DNA of 64,000 nt from Roseiflexus sp. RS-1 (GTDB lineage: Bacteria > Chloroflexota > Chloroflexia > Chloroflexales > Roseiflexaceae), in NCBI RefSeq assembly GCF_000016665.1, contig NC_009523.1, positions 558,001-622,000 of the forward strand, written 5' to 3'. Shown here piece by piece: positions 1-8,299 of the stretch. The number at the start of each line of letters is the position of its first letter. Positions within the stretch are counted from its first letter, which is position 1. A program made the position numbers and the translations under genes. The notes beneath the pieces are model-generated. The model ran no database searches. It was not told the DNA's origin and worked only from the letters and a program-made list of their open reading frames with translations.

Positions 1-99
1 CTCTCGTTCCAGTCGCCCGTCGGGCGAAACCACAGTCCGGCGGCTCGATGCGCCGGCTGCCAGAAGGATCGTCACAAAAGATCAGGCTACGTCCAGGTC

Positions 100-1131
100 T
101 CACCCGATCTGGATCATCCGTTCCACTGCGCGATACGCGCGCTGGCGGATGTCTTCCGGGATCTCGATGACATACCGGTTGAACAACAAGGCGTCACGGG
201 TATCTTCCAGAGTGATCATATTCATATGCGGGCAACGCACCATGCAGAGACGCAGCATATCCTTCTCCGGGTTGGCAGCGGCGATATTGTCGCCCATTGC
301 GCACTCGGTGAGCAACAGATAGTGCGGCGCGCGGGTCTGTTGCACATAGCGGATCATGGCATTGGTGCTGCCGGCGAAATCCGCTGCCGCCACCACTTCT
401 GGACTGCACTCCGGATGCGCCAGGATGACCACATCGGGGAACTGCGCGCGCACGCGCCGGATGTCATCGACGGTGAACTTTTCGTGCACCTCGCAGCGTC
501 CGTGCCAGCCGACCAGTTGATAATCGAGCAGCGTGTCGCCATTCACCGGGTGCAGCGTCGGGAAGATGATATGTTTGCCGGTCTCGCGGGCGACATTGCG
601 CGCCAGGTATTCGTCGGGCACAAAGATCACCGTGTCCGCCTTGAGCGATTCGACCACGGCGACCGCGTTGGACGATGTGCAGCAGATGTCGCTTTCGGCT
701 TTGACATCGGCATAGGTGTTGACGTAAGACACGACCGGCGCACCGGGGAAGCGCGCTTTCAAGGCGCGAACGTCTTCAGCCGTGATGCTTGCCGCGAGCG
801 AGCATCCCGCCTTTTCCGACGGCAGCAGCACCGTTTTTGTCGGGTTGAGAATTTTGGCGGTTTCCGCCATAAAGCGCACACCGCAAAACACAATCACATC
901 TTTGTCGGTCGTGGCGGCTTTGCGGCTCAGGTCGAGCGAGTCGCCGGTAAAGTCGGGAATGGAATGGAACAGCGCCGGCTCCATGTAGTTGTGCCCCAGA
1001 ATGACGGCGTTGCGCTGCCGTTTGAGTTCCAGAATTTCGACTGCCAGTTCCGCCTTGTAGTGCAACTCGAACTCCGGCGCCAGATTGCCGAGTTTCACCT
1101 GCAACCGCGTAAACATCTCCTGCGCGTTCAT
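100..1131 (-). CDS. nadA: Quinolinate synthase A
   Basis: Cytosolic [4Fe-4S] enzyme that condenses iminoaspartate with dihydroxyacetone phosphate to quinolinate in de novo NAD synthesis. The 343-residue protein has the usual length and the typical NadA landmarks: GHNYMEPALFHSIPDF and FTGDSLDLSRKAA near the N-terminus, FCGVRFMAETAKIL with the first cluster cysteine (about residue 83), SDICCTSSNAV in the middle, the AHPECSPEVV motif and a C-terminal TECAMGDN cysteine. The start ATG overlaps the nadC stop as ATGA, so the two are translationally coupled. nadB is not in the window, so the aspartate oxidase or dehydrogenase must lie elsewhere. Family assignment is firm. Confidence 0.97.
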   Translation of the reverse strand: MNAQEMFTRLQVKLGNLAPEFELHYKAELAVEILELKRQRNAVILGHNYMEPALFHSIPDFTGDSLDLSRKAATTDKDVIVFCGVRFMAETAKILNPTKTVLLPSEKAGCSLAASITAEDVRALKARFPGAPVVSYVNTYADVKAESDICCTSSNAVAVVESLKADTVIFVPDEYLARNVARETGKHIIFPTLHPVNGDTLLDYQLVGWHGRCEVHEKFTVDDIRRVRAQFPDVVILAHPECSPEVVAAADFAGSTNAMIRYVQQTRAPHYLLLTECAMGDNIAAANPEKDMLRLCMVRCPHMNMITLEDTRDALLFNRYVIEIPEDIRQRAYRAVERMIQIG

Positions 1132-2018
1132 TGTGGTCTCCCTGTAGTTTCCGGCGCTTCATCAGAAGCGTCGGATGCGAGATATTCAAAACTGACATCA
1201 AAAACCGGCGCCGAGTGGGTCAACGCACCGATGGAAATATCGTCCACGCCGGTTTCGGCGATCCGCCGGACGGTTTCGAGCGAAACGTTGCCCGACGCCT
1301 CGAGGCGCGCACGACCGGCGACCAGGCGCACCGCCTCCGCCATCGCGTCGAGCGACATGTTATCGAGCATGATGCGTTGCACCCCCAGGTCGAGCGCTTC
1401 GCGCACATCGGCGAGGGAGCGCGCCTCGACTTCGATCCCCAGGTGCGGCGCGTGCGCCCTGGCGCGTTCCACGGCAGCGCGCAGCGAACCGGCGAAGTCG
1501 ATATGGTTATCCTTGATCAGCACCATGTCGTACAACCCGATGCGATGGTTGCGCCCGCCGCCGCGCCGGACCGCGAGTTTGTCCACCATGCGCAGTCCGG
1601 GGGCGGTTTTGCGCGTATCGAGAATGACGGCGCGCGTTCCGGCAACCGCATCGACAAAGCGACGGGTCAATGTCGCAATGCCCGACATCCGCCCCAGAAA
1701 GTTGAGCGCCACCCGCTCGGCGGTCAGCAACGCACGCGCCGGACCGCTGACAAGCGCCAGGGTCTGCCCCCTGGCAACCCGCGCGCCTTCAGCAACGTCG
1801 GTCGTGAAGACGACCCGTTCATCGACCATGCGGTACACCGCGTGCGCCACGTCCAGCCCGGCAACAATGCCCTCCTGCTTCGCAACAATCCGCCCGCGCA
1901 TTGTCGCATCGGGCGGCACAATGCTGTTGGTGGTGACATCGCCGGTTCCCACGTCCTCGGCGAGCGCGCGGCGAATGGCGTCGAGGATGTCGGGGTGGAG
2001 AGAGAGATTTAGTGTCAT
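1128..2018 (-). CDS. nadC: Nicotinate-nucleotide pyrophosphorylase (quinolinate phosphoribosyltransferase)
   Basis: Converts quinolinate and PRPP to nicotinate mononucleotide, the step after NadA. Visible motifs are ALAEDVGTGDVTTNSIV at the N-terminus, AERVALNFLGRMSGIAT, the ILDTRKTAPGLR substrate-binding stretch, GGGRNHRIGLYDMVLIKDNH, IEVEARSL and IMLDNMS, and a C-terminal VSLETVRRIAETGVDDISIGAL, all in family order. An upstream in-frame ATG at 2072 would add 18 residues. I prefer 2018 because conserved sequence begins just after it and because the longer form would place both operator-like repeats inside the coding region. First gene of the nadC-nadA operon, overlapping nadA by 4 bases. Confidence 0.95.
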   Translation of the reverse strand: MTLNLSLHPDILDAIRRALAEDVGTGDVTTNSIVPPDATMRGRIVAKQEGIVAGLDVAHAVYRMVDERVVFTTDVAEGARVARGQTLALVSGPARALLTAERVALNFLGRMSGIATLTRRFVDAVAGTRAVILDTRKTAPGLRMVDKLAVRRGGGRNHRIGLYDMVLIKDNHIDFAGSLRAAVERARAHAPHLGIEVEARSLADVREALDLGVQRIMLDNMSLDAMAEAVRLVAGRARLEASGNVSLETVRRIAETGVDDISIGALTHSAPVFDVSFEYLASDASDEAPETTGRPQ

Positions 2019-2084
2019 TTTTACACTATTCCCGTCTGAAATAAAAATCGGCGTTCCGCCTGTTAGTGTCAATGTTACTCTATT
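2009..2084 (-). promoter_or_regulatory. Tandem operator-like inverted repeats upstream of nadC
   Basis: Two near-identical 22-bp sites begin at 2009 and 2063. On the plus strand both read TTAGTGTCA, four variable bases, then TTAC(A/T)CTATT. The first contains the inverted arms TAGTGT and ACACTA and spans the chosen nadC start. The second has one arm base changed. Their 54-bp spacing is about five helical turns, which suits cooperative binding by a dimeric repressor. Resemblance to the NrtR or NiaR type of NAD-biosynthesis control is my inference; no such regulator gene lies in the window. Confidence 0.6.
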
Positions 2085-2348
2085 TAGAGATGATTGTCAA
2101 GGCGCGCCGGGGAGAAATATCACATGGATGGGAGATTCTCCCGCGAGATGGTGCATGCCATCGTCCCCATCGTGCGGCGTGGATGCGCCTGGTGCATGCT
2201 TCCCCGCGACGTCCCGCCAGGGCTGACAGTCTATCCTTCGGTTCGTCGGTGGCGGAAGGACGCGATCTGGGCGCGGCGCACCGATACGCTCCGAATGGAC
2301 GTGCGCCGTGCATCGGGGCGAGAGAAAGAGTTGGGCGATCAGGAGTAT

Positions 2349-2640
2349 AGGCGCCGGAGAGGCAGGAGAGCAGGTTCTGGGCTTCCGAACAGACAAGGAC
2401 GATGTGGAGGCGTTTGGGTTTGCGGGCGCGCGGGGACTGGATAGGCTCAGTGATTTCCCGTCCGAGGACCTCGCAATAGAGGAAAAAGATAGCCTGGAGG
2501 ACCCGATGTTGGGGAGAGGCAGCGACGTGTTCGTGGAGAGCCAGGTGGGTGAGAAAGGCTTCGATTTCCTGAGCGCCCATTTCTGGGGGGGGGTTGGCGT
2601 TTACCATGAAATAAGGATGAAGCGGCATCACCTGGCGTGT
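2349..2640 (-). pseudogene. Remnant of an integron-type tyrosine recombinase (N-terminal domain)
   Basis: The reverse strand encodes fragments that match the N-terminal SAM-like domain of integron/XerC-type integrases: RFIL, then FHGKRQPPP, then EMGAQEIEAFLTHLALHEHV, and later KPKRLHIVLV and LLSCLSGAY. The pieces lie in different frames. A run of nine C (G on the plus strand, 2585-2593) separates FHGKRQPPP from EMGAQEIEAF, and one extra base separates RFIL from FHGK. The catalytic C-terminal domain with its RHRY residues is absent; after about 2349 no homology is visible. This is a decayed fragment that cannot give a functional recombinase. Confidence 0.6.
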
Positions 2641-2951
2641 CCGGTTCAGGAGTTTCGGAGCGGAGGAAAGACTGGCCGGTTTTGGAGGTTTGGGTGGACT
2701 CTAGACACAGCTGTTCCGCTGTGCTATGCTACAAACACCTGCCCTGCCCGTATCAGTGTGAGCCGTCGCCACGCGGCGAACCGGTTGCGATGTGGCTGAA
2801 AGCAGTGTAATCGAAGGCGGCGAAGCCATCTCCAGACCCGCACAGGGATTGCGTCTCGGATGAGCCTTGACGTAGCCCTTTGGCGGCTTATGGAGATTGA
2901 GAATATAATCCGGTATTCGCCCTTGCCGTGGGGCTAATGGAGATTGAGAAT
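2641..2951. other. Intergenic stretch with degraded repeat copies
   Basis: No gene is supported here. From about 2870 it contains two copies of a short interspersed motif, TTATGGAGATTGAGAATATA and ATGGAGATTGAGAATTATAG. These are related in outline to the IS630-end repeat (ATGG, then TTTGA or ATTGA, then AATTTATTCCGCTAT) seen elsewhere in the window. Confidence 0.5.
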
Positions 2952-3165
2952 TATAGCAGTTCTCACAAAGATTGGTCTGGTTGGGCAGGGTTGCACCCGC
3001 CATCGAACGCAGATGCCTTGTGCGCCATCCCTCCGCGTGCTCCGCGTCTCTGTGTGCATCAGACCGGCTCACGCGGAGGCGCGGAGATGGGGAGCGAGCG
3101 GAAGCGGGCGTCTCGCGCGACACGGCAGACCCGACCAGGGGTCAATGTATCTGAGAACTGCTATA
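2952..3165. mobile_element. MITE-like element with TATAGCAGTTCTCA ends
   Basis: A 214-bp segment begins with TATAGCAGTTCTCA and ends with TGAGAACTGCTATA, a perfect 14-bp inverted repeat. No coding sequence fits inside; the interior has a GC-rich segment around 3030-3090 with its own inverted character (CTCCGCGTCTC against GGAGGCGCGGAGA). The same ends flank an element at 27136-27365 with a different interior, and single ends occur near 21940 and 30432. The absence of a transposase points to a non-autonomous element mobilised from elsewhere. Confidence 0.65.
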
Positions 3166-3243
3166 ATCCGCTCTACCGCACAAGCCGTCGGGCTCATGGC
3201 GATTGAGAATTTATTCCGCTATCCCGCGCTAGCCGTGGGGCTG
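3166..3243. repeat. Short interspersed repeat between the MITE and IS630
   Basis: Contains ATGGCGATTGAGAATTTATT followed by CCGCTATCCCGCGCTAGCCG and TGGGGCT. The same GCTAGCCG-GGGCT context also borders the right IS630 end and the arrays near 21.7, 22.3 and 27.0 kb. It is part of a repeat family, not a gene. Confidence 0.6.
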
Positions 3244-4499
3244 ATGGACTTTGAATAAATATTCCGTTATACTAATATTCATCCGTGTCAAGCCTTTCTC
3301 AGGAGGTTGCGATGCCGGCACGCCGGACCCTTCACGTGTCCGTCGAGGAGCGGGAGGCCCTCGAAGACCTGCGCGATCACGCCCCCAAGCCCTATTTGCG
3401 CGAACGGGCGGCGGCATTACTGCTCATCGCGTCTGGCGTACCGCCTGCCGTCGTGGCCCGCGAACGCTTGCTGCGTCCGCGCCATCCGGAAACCGTCTAT
3501 CTCTGGCTGAATCGCTGGGAAGCCGAGGGCATCGATAGCCTCCCCATCCGGGACGGACGCGGGCGCACGCCCGCTTTTTCCCCCTGACCGCCATGACCCT
3601 GAGACGGCGGCGACTGAGGTAGAGCATCTGGTCCGCCGTGACCCGCGGCAGTGCGGGCTGACCCAGACGCGCTGGACCCTGGACGCCATCCGCAGCCAGT
3701 TGGCGTGGGGGCGCGACGCCTCGCTGAGCGGGATCGCCCGTATTCTGGATCGGTTGGGCATCACCTGGCAGCGCGCCCGCAGTCATGTGCATCGCCCTGA
3801 TCCCCACGATCAGGCCAAACTGCAGGAGATCGCAGACGTGGTGGAGGATGCCCGCGCGCACCCCAACCAGGTGGTGACCGTGTATCTGGATGAAGTCACG
3901 GTCACCCGGCAACCGACCCTGGCCAACGGGTATGGGCGGGCGGGCGCCGATCAGGTGCGGGCGGAACGGAGTCTGGCGACCGATTGCGAACTGCGCATCG
4001 TGGGCAGTTTGGACGTTGTGACGGGCCAGGTGGTCACCCGGCGGGCGAAGACGATTGGCCTGGCGACGCTGGCGCCGTGCTTCCCGGACCGGCGCGCTGC
4101 CTATCCTGAGGCTGAGCGCATCGATGTCATTCTGGATAATTGGCCGGTCCATTTTCATCCGGATGTCCTGGTGGCGCTTGAGCCGCAAACAACCCGCTGG
4201 GCGTTTTCCCGTCCTGGCAATTGGCCGGCCACCCCCAGTGTGCGGGCCGTGCGCCGGGCTGGAGATGTCCGCCTGCCCATCCAACTGATGCCGTTGCCGA
4301 CGTATGCGTCGTGGTGTAACCCGATCGAGAAGCTGTGGCGGTGGATGCGTCAGGAGGTCACCCGCGTGCATCGCTGGGCGACGGATCTCGATCAGTTGCG
4401 CAACCACCTGGATGCCTTCTTCGCGTCGTTTGCAACCGGCTCGTCAAAGCTTTTACAGTATGTCGGTCTCGGATAGCGGATTATTTATTCAAAGACCAT
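3244..4499 (+). mobile_element. IS630-family insertion sequence
   Basis: About 1256 bp bounded by imperfect 27-bp inverted repeats (3244-3270 and 4473-4499, 24 of 27 matching) with the core CTTTGAATAAATA and TCCG(T/C)TAT. The transposase fills nearly the whole element, and its stop codon lies in the right end. Both ends sit inside the interspersed GCTAGCCG-GGGCT repeat, so the exact tips and the expected TA duplication cannot be fixed from this sequence alone. Confidence 0.8.
3312..4476 (+). CDS. IS630-family transposase split over two frames
   Basis: The start ATG at 3312 has a strong AGGAGG five bases upstream. Frame 1 (3312-3587, 91 residues) carries the helix-turn-helix part (LHVSVEEREALEDLRDHA, VYLWLNRWEAEGIDSL) and stops at TGA 3585-3587. 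The rest continues in the +1 frame, open from 3574: TAATEVEHLVRRDPRQCGLT, then the DDE domain with VYLDEVTVTR (first D), IDVILDNWPVH (second D) and CNPIEKLWRWMRQEV (E). The junction is T5C5 followed by TGA, in codons TTT TCC CCC TGA. It may be a programmed +1 shift or a one-base indel in the homopolymer. Without the shift no full transposase is made. Confidence 0.85.
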
Positions 4500-4700
4500 A
4501 AGCCCTCGGCTAGCCAGGGCGAAGCCCGCCTGCGCGGGCTATGGCGGAATAATTACTCAAAGACCATAAGCCGTCTTGCAATGACCGGAGCAGATCATGG
4601 TGGGTCCTGTTGTAGAACCGGATGCCGTAAACGTCAACCCTGGGGAGGGATCTGCGGATTCCGTATATCCCTCCTTTAGAGAGGCAAAAACGGAGTCCGT
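4500..4700. repeat. Second IS630-end copy and flanking non-coding sequence
   Basis: Immediately right of IS630 the unit TAAGCCCTCGGCTAGCC, palindromic GCCCGCCTGCGCGGGC and a further end copy (ATGGCGGAATAATTACTCAA, 4540-4566) repeat the element end in the same orientation. The part to 4700 contains the imperfect hairpin GGAGGGAT...ATCCCTCC (about 4642-4673). No gene is supported. Confidence 0.55.
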
Positions 4701-5074
4701 ATAATCAATAGTTAGGCCGCCTTGTTGTATACACCGTGGGATTCCGTTTATCGAGAGACGCCAATAGACTTCATCAAGATTTGTTTTGATTTTTGAAATG
4801 CTTTTTGCGTTTCAACCAAATTCGGAAGTTATGCAGCCCACAACATGTTTCCATGACCATATCCCGAAATTCGGAACAACTGAAGCGGATGATGTCGCGA
4901 ATAATCCGATACCGCTTGATATCGCCGATAACATGTTCGATACGGACGCGAACAGATGAGATACGCCGGTTTTCCTCCTTTTCCTGCGGCGTGAGCGTTC
5001 CATTGCGCGGCTTCTTCTTTGGCTGCATAATCTGCACGCCAGGCAGGTTAAATCCTTGAAACCCGGCATCTTGA

Positions 5075-6309
5075 TTGACTACCGTACAGAACATATGAAC
5101 GCGGTTTGACATGCCGTGAAGAGTGGTTTGGGCAACCCGCGCGGGATGGTTCGTCGATGGCGCAGACAGTAGGCTAGCAGCCGCAAGCCAAGCGAGAACA
5201 AGCTGAGATCGCAGCGATCCGGTCGATGGATGCGCCCACGCAGCGCATCCCGTCTCGCCACCACGCCCAGATAGACGACCCACAGATACGCCAGCGCGGT
5301 CGCGATCAACAGGCGCGCAAGTCGTGTCGGATCACTGATATGGCTACGGTTGATCCGAAAGCCGCGACTCTTCTGATCCGAGAAGTAGGTTTCGATCTGC
5401 GCACGGCGGCGATACAAGGCCAAGGCATACGCCACGTCAGCGTGCGTCGTCACCAGATGGATTGGATGCTCGTAGGCCGCTTCCCACACCGCCAGCACGT
5501 TAACCGGACCGTACTGTGCGGCCGTTATGCAGACCTGCTCGACGGCGATAACCTCGCCACGCTTCGGCGCGAGATCGCCAAGAGCAATAGTCGCCTCCGC
5601 CAGCGTCAGCAGGATATTGCTTGCGGTTCGGCAGACATACTTCCACCCGCGCGCAGTAATCGCGGCTTGCCAATCGGCGCCATCATATTCACCATCCCCC
5701 AAGATCGTCACGCTCGCCTCGGCCGGAACGAGCTGAGCGAGTTGCTCGAGCAGCGCACAATGCAGTGCTTCTGGCAGATGGCCTTTGCGCGCTTTCACCA
5801 CGAGCCAGGTGATCGGAAGCGCCCGACGCTGATACAACACGCTGATCATCAGGCACATGCATCCCCGCCCAACGGTACTCCCATCAATGACGAACACCAA
5901 TGGTCGACGCCCCAACATGGCGATAAGTGCTTGGGCAACGGGCAGCATCCAGCGCTTGTAGGTTACGTTGTCGTGTTTGAGCCAGCGTCGAAAACGCATC
6001 ACGACACTCTCGTCGGCGGCGCGTCCGCCAGGCGTCCGTTCAACCACTTTTGGCAATTGGGTGTGTTGGCTGCCGACAATCCCGCAGATCAAGAGCGCCA
6101 AGGTCGCCAGATGGCGCCGTTGATGCCCACCGACCTGGGGATAGAGTTGCAGCAAACACTGAGCTATGGCACGATACCGGCGGTACGTGTCGCGCATGAT
6201 TGGTCTCCCTTCGGGTCGTTGGCAGCGAACCTCGTTGGGTATCCTATCAGCTGCGGCGCGTACTTGTTTCAGGCTCTTATGTCGAACGTATTTTCTGTAC
6301 GGTGGTCAA
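5075..6309 (-). mobile_element. Intact IS4-family element nested in the IS5 transposase
   Basis: 1235 bp with inverted ends TTGAC(T/C)ACCGTACAGAA (left from 5075, right ending at 6309). It is flanked by a perfect 8-bp direct repeat CATCTTGA at 5067-5074 and 6310-6317. Removing the element plus one repeat restores the host reading frame, so insertion site, ends and target duplication are all directly supported. An 8-bp duplication fits some IS4 subgroups such as ISPepr1; the subgroup is inference. Confidence 0.93.
5079..6197 (-). CDS. IS4-family transposase
   Basis: 372-residue DDE transposase, apparently intact. Acidic residues are visible in FVIDGSTVGRG (first D), TILGDGEYDGADW (second D) and the IS4 signature Y-2-R-3-E-6-K (YRRRAQIETYFSDQK, E about residue 270). 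A GGGAG ribosome site precedes the ATG (GAAGGGAGACCAATCATG on the minus strand). The stop lies in the left inverted repeat. With both ends present the element may still be mobile. Confidence 0.92.
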   Translation of the reverse strand: MRDTYRRYRAIAQCLLQLYPQVGGHQRRHLATLALLICGIVGSQHTQLPKVVERTPGGRAADESVVMRFRRWLKHDNVTYKRWMLPVAQALIAMLGRRPLVFVIDGSTVGRGCMCLMISVLYQRRALPITWLVVKARKGHLPEALHCALLEQLAQLVPAEASVTILGDGEYDGADWQAAITARGWKYVCRTASNILLTLAEATIALGDLAPKRGEVIAVEQVCITAAQYGPVNVLAVWEAAYEHPIHLVTTHADVAYALALYRRRAQIETYFSDQKSRGFRINRSHISDPTRLARLLIATALAYLWVVYLGVVARRDALRGRIHRPDRCDLSLFSLGLRLLAYCLRHRRTIPRGLPKPLFTACQTAFICSVR

Positions 6310-7037
6310 CATCTTGATAGAGCATACTCGCGTTCGGAAGGGTGTATCCCGCTTCATCCGCGATACATTTATCATGCACCCTTCCTTCGTATGTATCGCT
6401 CAAAAAGTGGATAGCGCCGAACTCATCGACAACAAGAACGTTCTTGAGCATATGCCGTTTCTTCTTGCCACTGTAATACAATTCCCGGTCAAATTTATCA
6501 CTCGGACGATGAATGGGACGTTCTACGCCGTCATGGATAAAAGGGGGGTTGGAGCCGCCGAAGGCGGCGGTTCCTCCTGCAATCGCTGCGCCAGTTCGTC
6601 GGCAGTGCGCGCCGGAAGGAGATGTTGCTGGGATAGCGCGTAGTTGAGCGCCCCATGCAAAAGATGCACCCATTTGCTCACGTTCGACTGGCTCATCTGA
6701 AAGATGTGTCCGTGCATCACTTGTGTCGGATTTTGTTTTAGATAGGTCAAAATAAAGAGCAATTTATCTTCCGTTGTTGGAAGCGGCGAGTTTGCATAAG
6801 AGACATAGCGACGGCAATATCGGACGTGACCATCAATGGTTCGATGTTTCATGTACGCTTCAAATGCAGTGTGGAAGATCGGAACCAGCGCGTGAAACTC
6901 ATCAGCGGTCAGTCCGGTCATAGAACGTAATTTCTCCGGATTTTCGATGATGGATTGATACTTGCACATCACGTTTCCCTCCATTTTGGTTCTTATGAAA
7001 ATAGTATACCACTAAACCTTGATGAAGTCTATTGTTT

Positions 7038-7093
7038 TTCTCCATTTTCAGATTGTACAAAAATAGTATATCACTAAATCTTGATGATGTCTA
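7038..7093. repeat. Second, solitary IS5-type right end
   Basis: The 60 bp following the IS5 right end repeat its terminal sequence in direct orientation: CCATTTT...AAAATAGTATATCACTAAAT followed by CTTGATGATGTCTA. Compared with the true end, about four fifths of the positions match, and it is again followed by TA. It is probably the leftover end of a related IS5 copy into which the present one inserted. Confidence 0.6.
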
Positions 7094-7166
7094 TTTTGAT
7101 ATCCCTGGGCGCTGTGGTGTTGGCGCAAGGCATCCTCTCGAAGCGGGATTAACTGTGGAGAAACCG

Positions 7167-7812
7167 ATGAGCAAACAAATCAACCCGAACGCCGATGAAG
7201 GTGAAATGGGCATAGAGCGGATTGTCTTCTTCAGTGACGCCGTTTTTGCAATAGCTATCACGATTTTGGCGCTGGAAATTCGCCTGCCAAAAGAAATCGC
7301 CCACGTCAGCAACGCTGAACTTTTGAATATGCTGCTTGCCATCTGGCCAAAATATCTTGGTTATATGGTCGGTTTTTTTGAGTATTGGAAATTTTTGGGT
7401 CATTCACCATCGCCAATACCGTCATATAGAAAGATATGATACCCGCCTGATGTTCATCAACCTGCTCGTCTTGATGGCGGTGGCGTTCATTCCCTTCCCA
7501 ACGGCTGTCATCAGTGAGAATGGAAACCGTACCGCCACCATCCTCTACGCTTTGAGCGCTTCGCTGGTGGGAATGCTTTCCACGCTCCTCTGGGTGTATG
7601 CTTCGCACAAACGCCGTCTTACCTCACAAAATCTGCCAGGTTCGGTCATCCAGCGTGGCGTGGTAAGAAACCTGATTGTCCCTATTATCTTTCTTTTCTC
7701 CATCGGGCTATCCTATTTCAACCCAGATCTGGCAAAATTTTCCTGGATTTTGATTGTCCCAGCCGTTTTTTTGTCAAATAAGAGCGTGATCAGAAACTAT
7801 GATCGCGGATAG
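7167..7812 (+). pseudogene. TMEM175/DUF1211-family membrane protein, frameshifted
   Basis: The ATG at 7167 begins MSKQINPNADEGEMGIERIV and the family hallmark RIVFFSDAVFAIAITILALE (FSD motif of TMEM175-type potassium channels). The frame breaks in a run of seven T at 7373-7379. The next frame continues with FLSIGNFWVIHHRQYRHI, then RLMFINLLVLMAVAFIPFPT and two further membrane segments, ending at 7812. Together the parts give a normal-length protein of about 215 residues with roughly six membrane segments. A one-base change in the T run would restore it, so sequencing error, phase variation or a recent mutation are all possible. Not linked to the neighbouring IS. Confidence 0.75.
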
Positions 7813-7887
7813 AGCTGACTCAGGAGCATTGCGATGGAACCAGGATAAAGAAAGACCTCACTCGATTCCAGATTGCGATAGTCTTCC

Positions 7888-8028
7888 CCCGTCGAAGCCG
7901 CGTTCGTCGCCTGCTTCGGTCGTTTTGATTGATTGGGAGTCCAGGACGCTGATGGATGGCGCCGGGTTGTGATCCAGCGCTTGTCGTAGCGGTTGACGCA
8001 GCGCATTATTCATTTTGACGAATGTTCC
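7888..8028 (-). pseudogene. Fragment of a second IS5-type transposase
   Basis: Minus-strand translation gives GTFVKMNNALRQPLRQALDH followed by NPAPSISVLDSQSIKTTEAG and DERGFDGG. This is the stretch around the first catalytic aspartate (VLDSQSIKTTEAG) of DDE_Tnp_1-type IS5 transposases. A stop codon lies just before it and the frame is lost after it, so only about 47 residues remain. Confidence 0.65.
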
Positions 8029-8134
8029 ATTAGCCAGTCAACGCGCGCTCTCTCGCCTCGTTTGCCGAAAGGACTTCTTGCGCGAAAATCGTCTTGCCCA
8101 AGCCGGCCGCTGGCGAGTTCGGCGAAGGTGATCT

Positions 8135-8299
8135 GTGAACATCATCCTCCCCACCATCGGTGCGCGCAGCGACGTGCAGCCCTACATCGCCCTGGCGCCC
8201 GGCTTGTGCAAAGCCGGATGGAGTGACGGAAGCAGCAGGTTTGATAGAAAACACGGGGATAACCCGATTGTCCTGCCTGAACAACCGCAACGCGCCTGA
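8135..8299 (+). pseudogene. Remnant of a glycosyltransferase N-terminus
   Basis: From a GTG the frame reads MNIILPTIGARSDVQPYIAL followed by APGLCKAGW, matching the nucleotide-sugar glycosyltransferase start (typically ILILTIGSRGDVQPYVAL, as in GT1/GT28 enzymes). After about 30 residues the similarity stops and the frame ends at 8299. The neighbouring 8300-8395 encodes a single hydrophobic stretch (AGVTFLLAVAVLLTTVWFVQ) that looks like the tail of another lost membrane protein. Both are debris. Confidence 0.55.

Larger units (their letters stand above)
4774..6969 (-). pseudogene. IS5-family DDE_4 transposase, disrupted by an IS4 element
   Basis: N-terminal part (start 6969, with GGAGGG seven bases upstream): CKYQSIIENPEKLRSMTGLT and an HTH region (HGHIFQMSQSNVSKWVHLLH). 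After RLQEEPPP the frame changes at a C6T4 run (about 6537-6546). The next frame holds FIHDGVERPI (first D), YYSGKKKRHMLKN and LSDTYEGRVHDK (second D), ending at SMLYQD. The IS4 element interrupts here. Beyond it AGFQGFNLPGVQIMQPKKKP and VRVRIEHVIGDIKRYR (catalytic E) complete the family pattern. Deleting the IS4 element and one 8-bp repeat restores SMLYQDAGFQGF exactly. The C6T4 shift could be programmed, as in some IS5 subgroups, but the insertion makes the gene dead. Confidence 0.85.
4767..7029 (-). mobile_element. IS5-family (ISL2-like) insertion sequence, interrupted
   Basis: Inverted ends GACTTCATCAAG(A/G)TTT lie at 4767-4782 and 7014-7029, flanked by TA on both sides (4765-4766 and 7030-7031), consistent with a 2-bp target duplication. 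Without the nested IS4 element and its duplicated 8 bp the element would be 1020 bp, a normal IS5/ISL2 size. It carries one transposase gene on the minus strand that is broken twice. Confidence 0.8.

Noticed and set aside
226-2226. Plus-strand 666-residue open frame over nadA and nadC
   Set aside because: It is the antisense shadow of two well-recognised genes; its translation is rich in H, R and Q without domain features.
4774-5283. Independent 169-residue gene
   Set aside because: It fuses IS4 end sequence to the C-terminal part of the interrupted IS5 transposase; it is not a separate gene.
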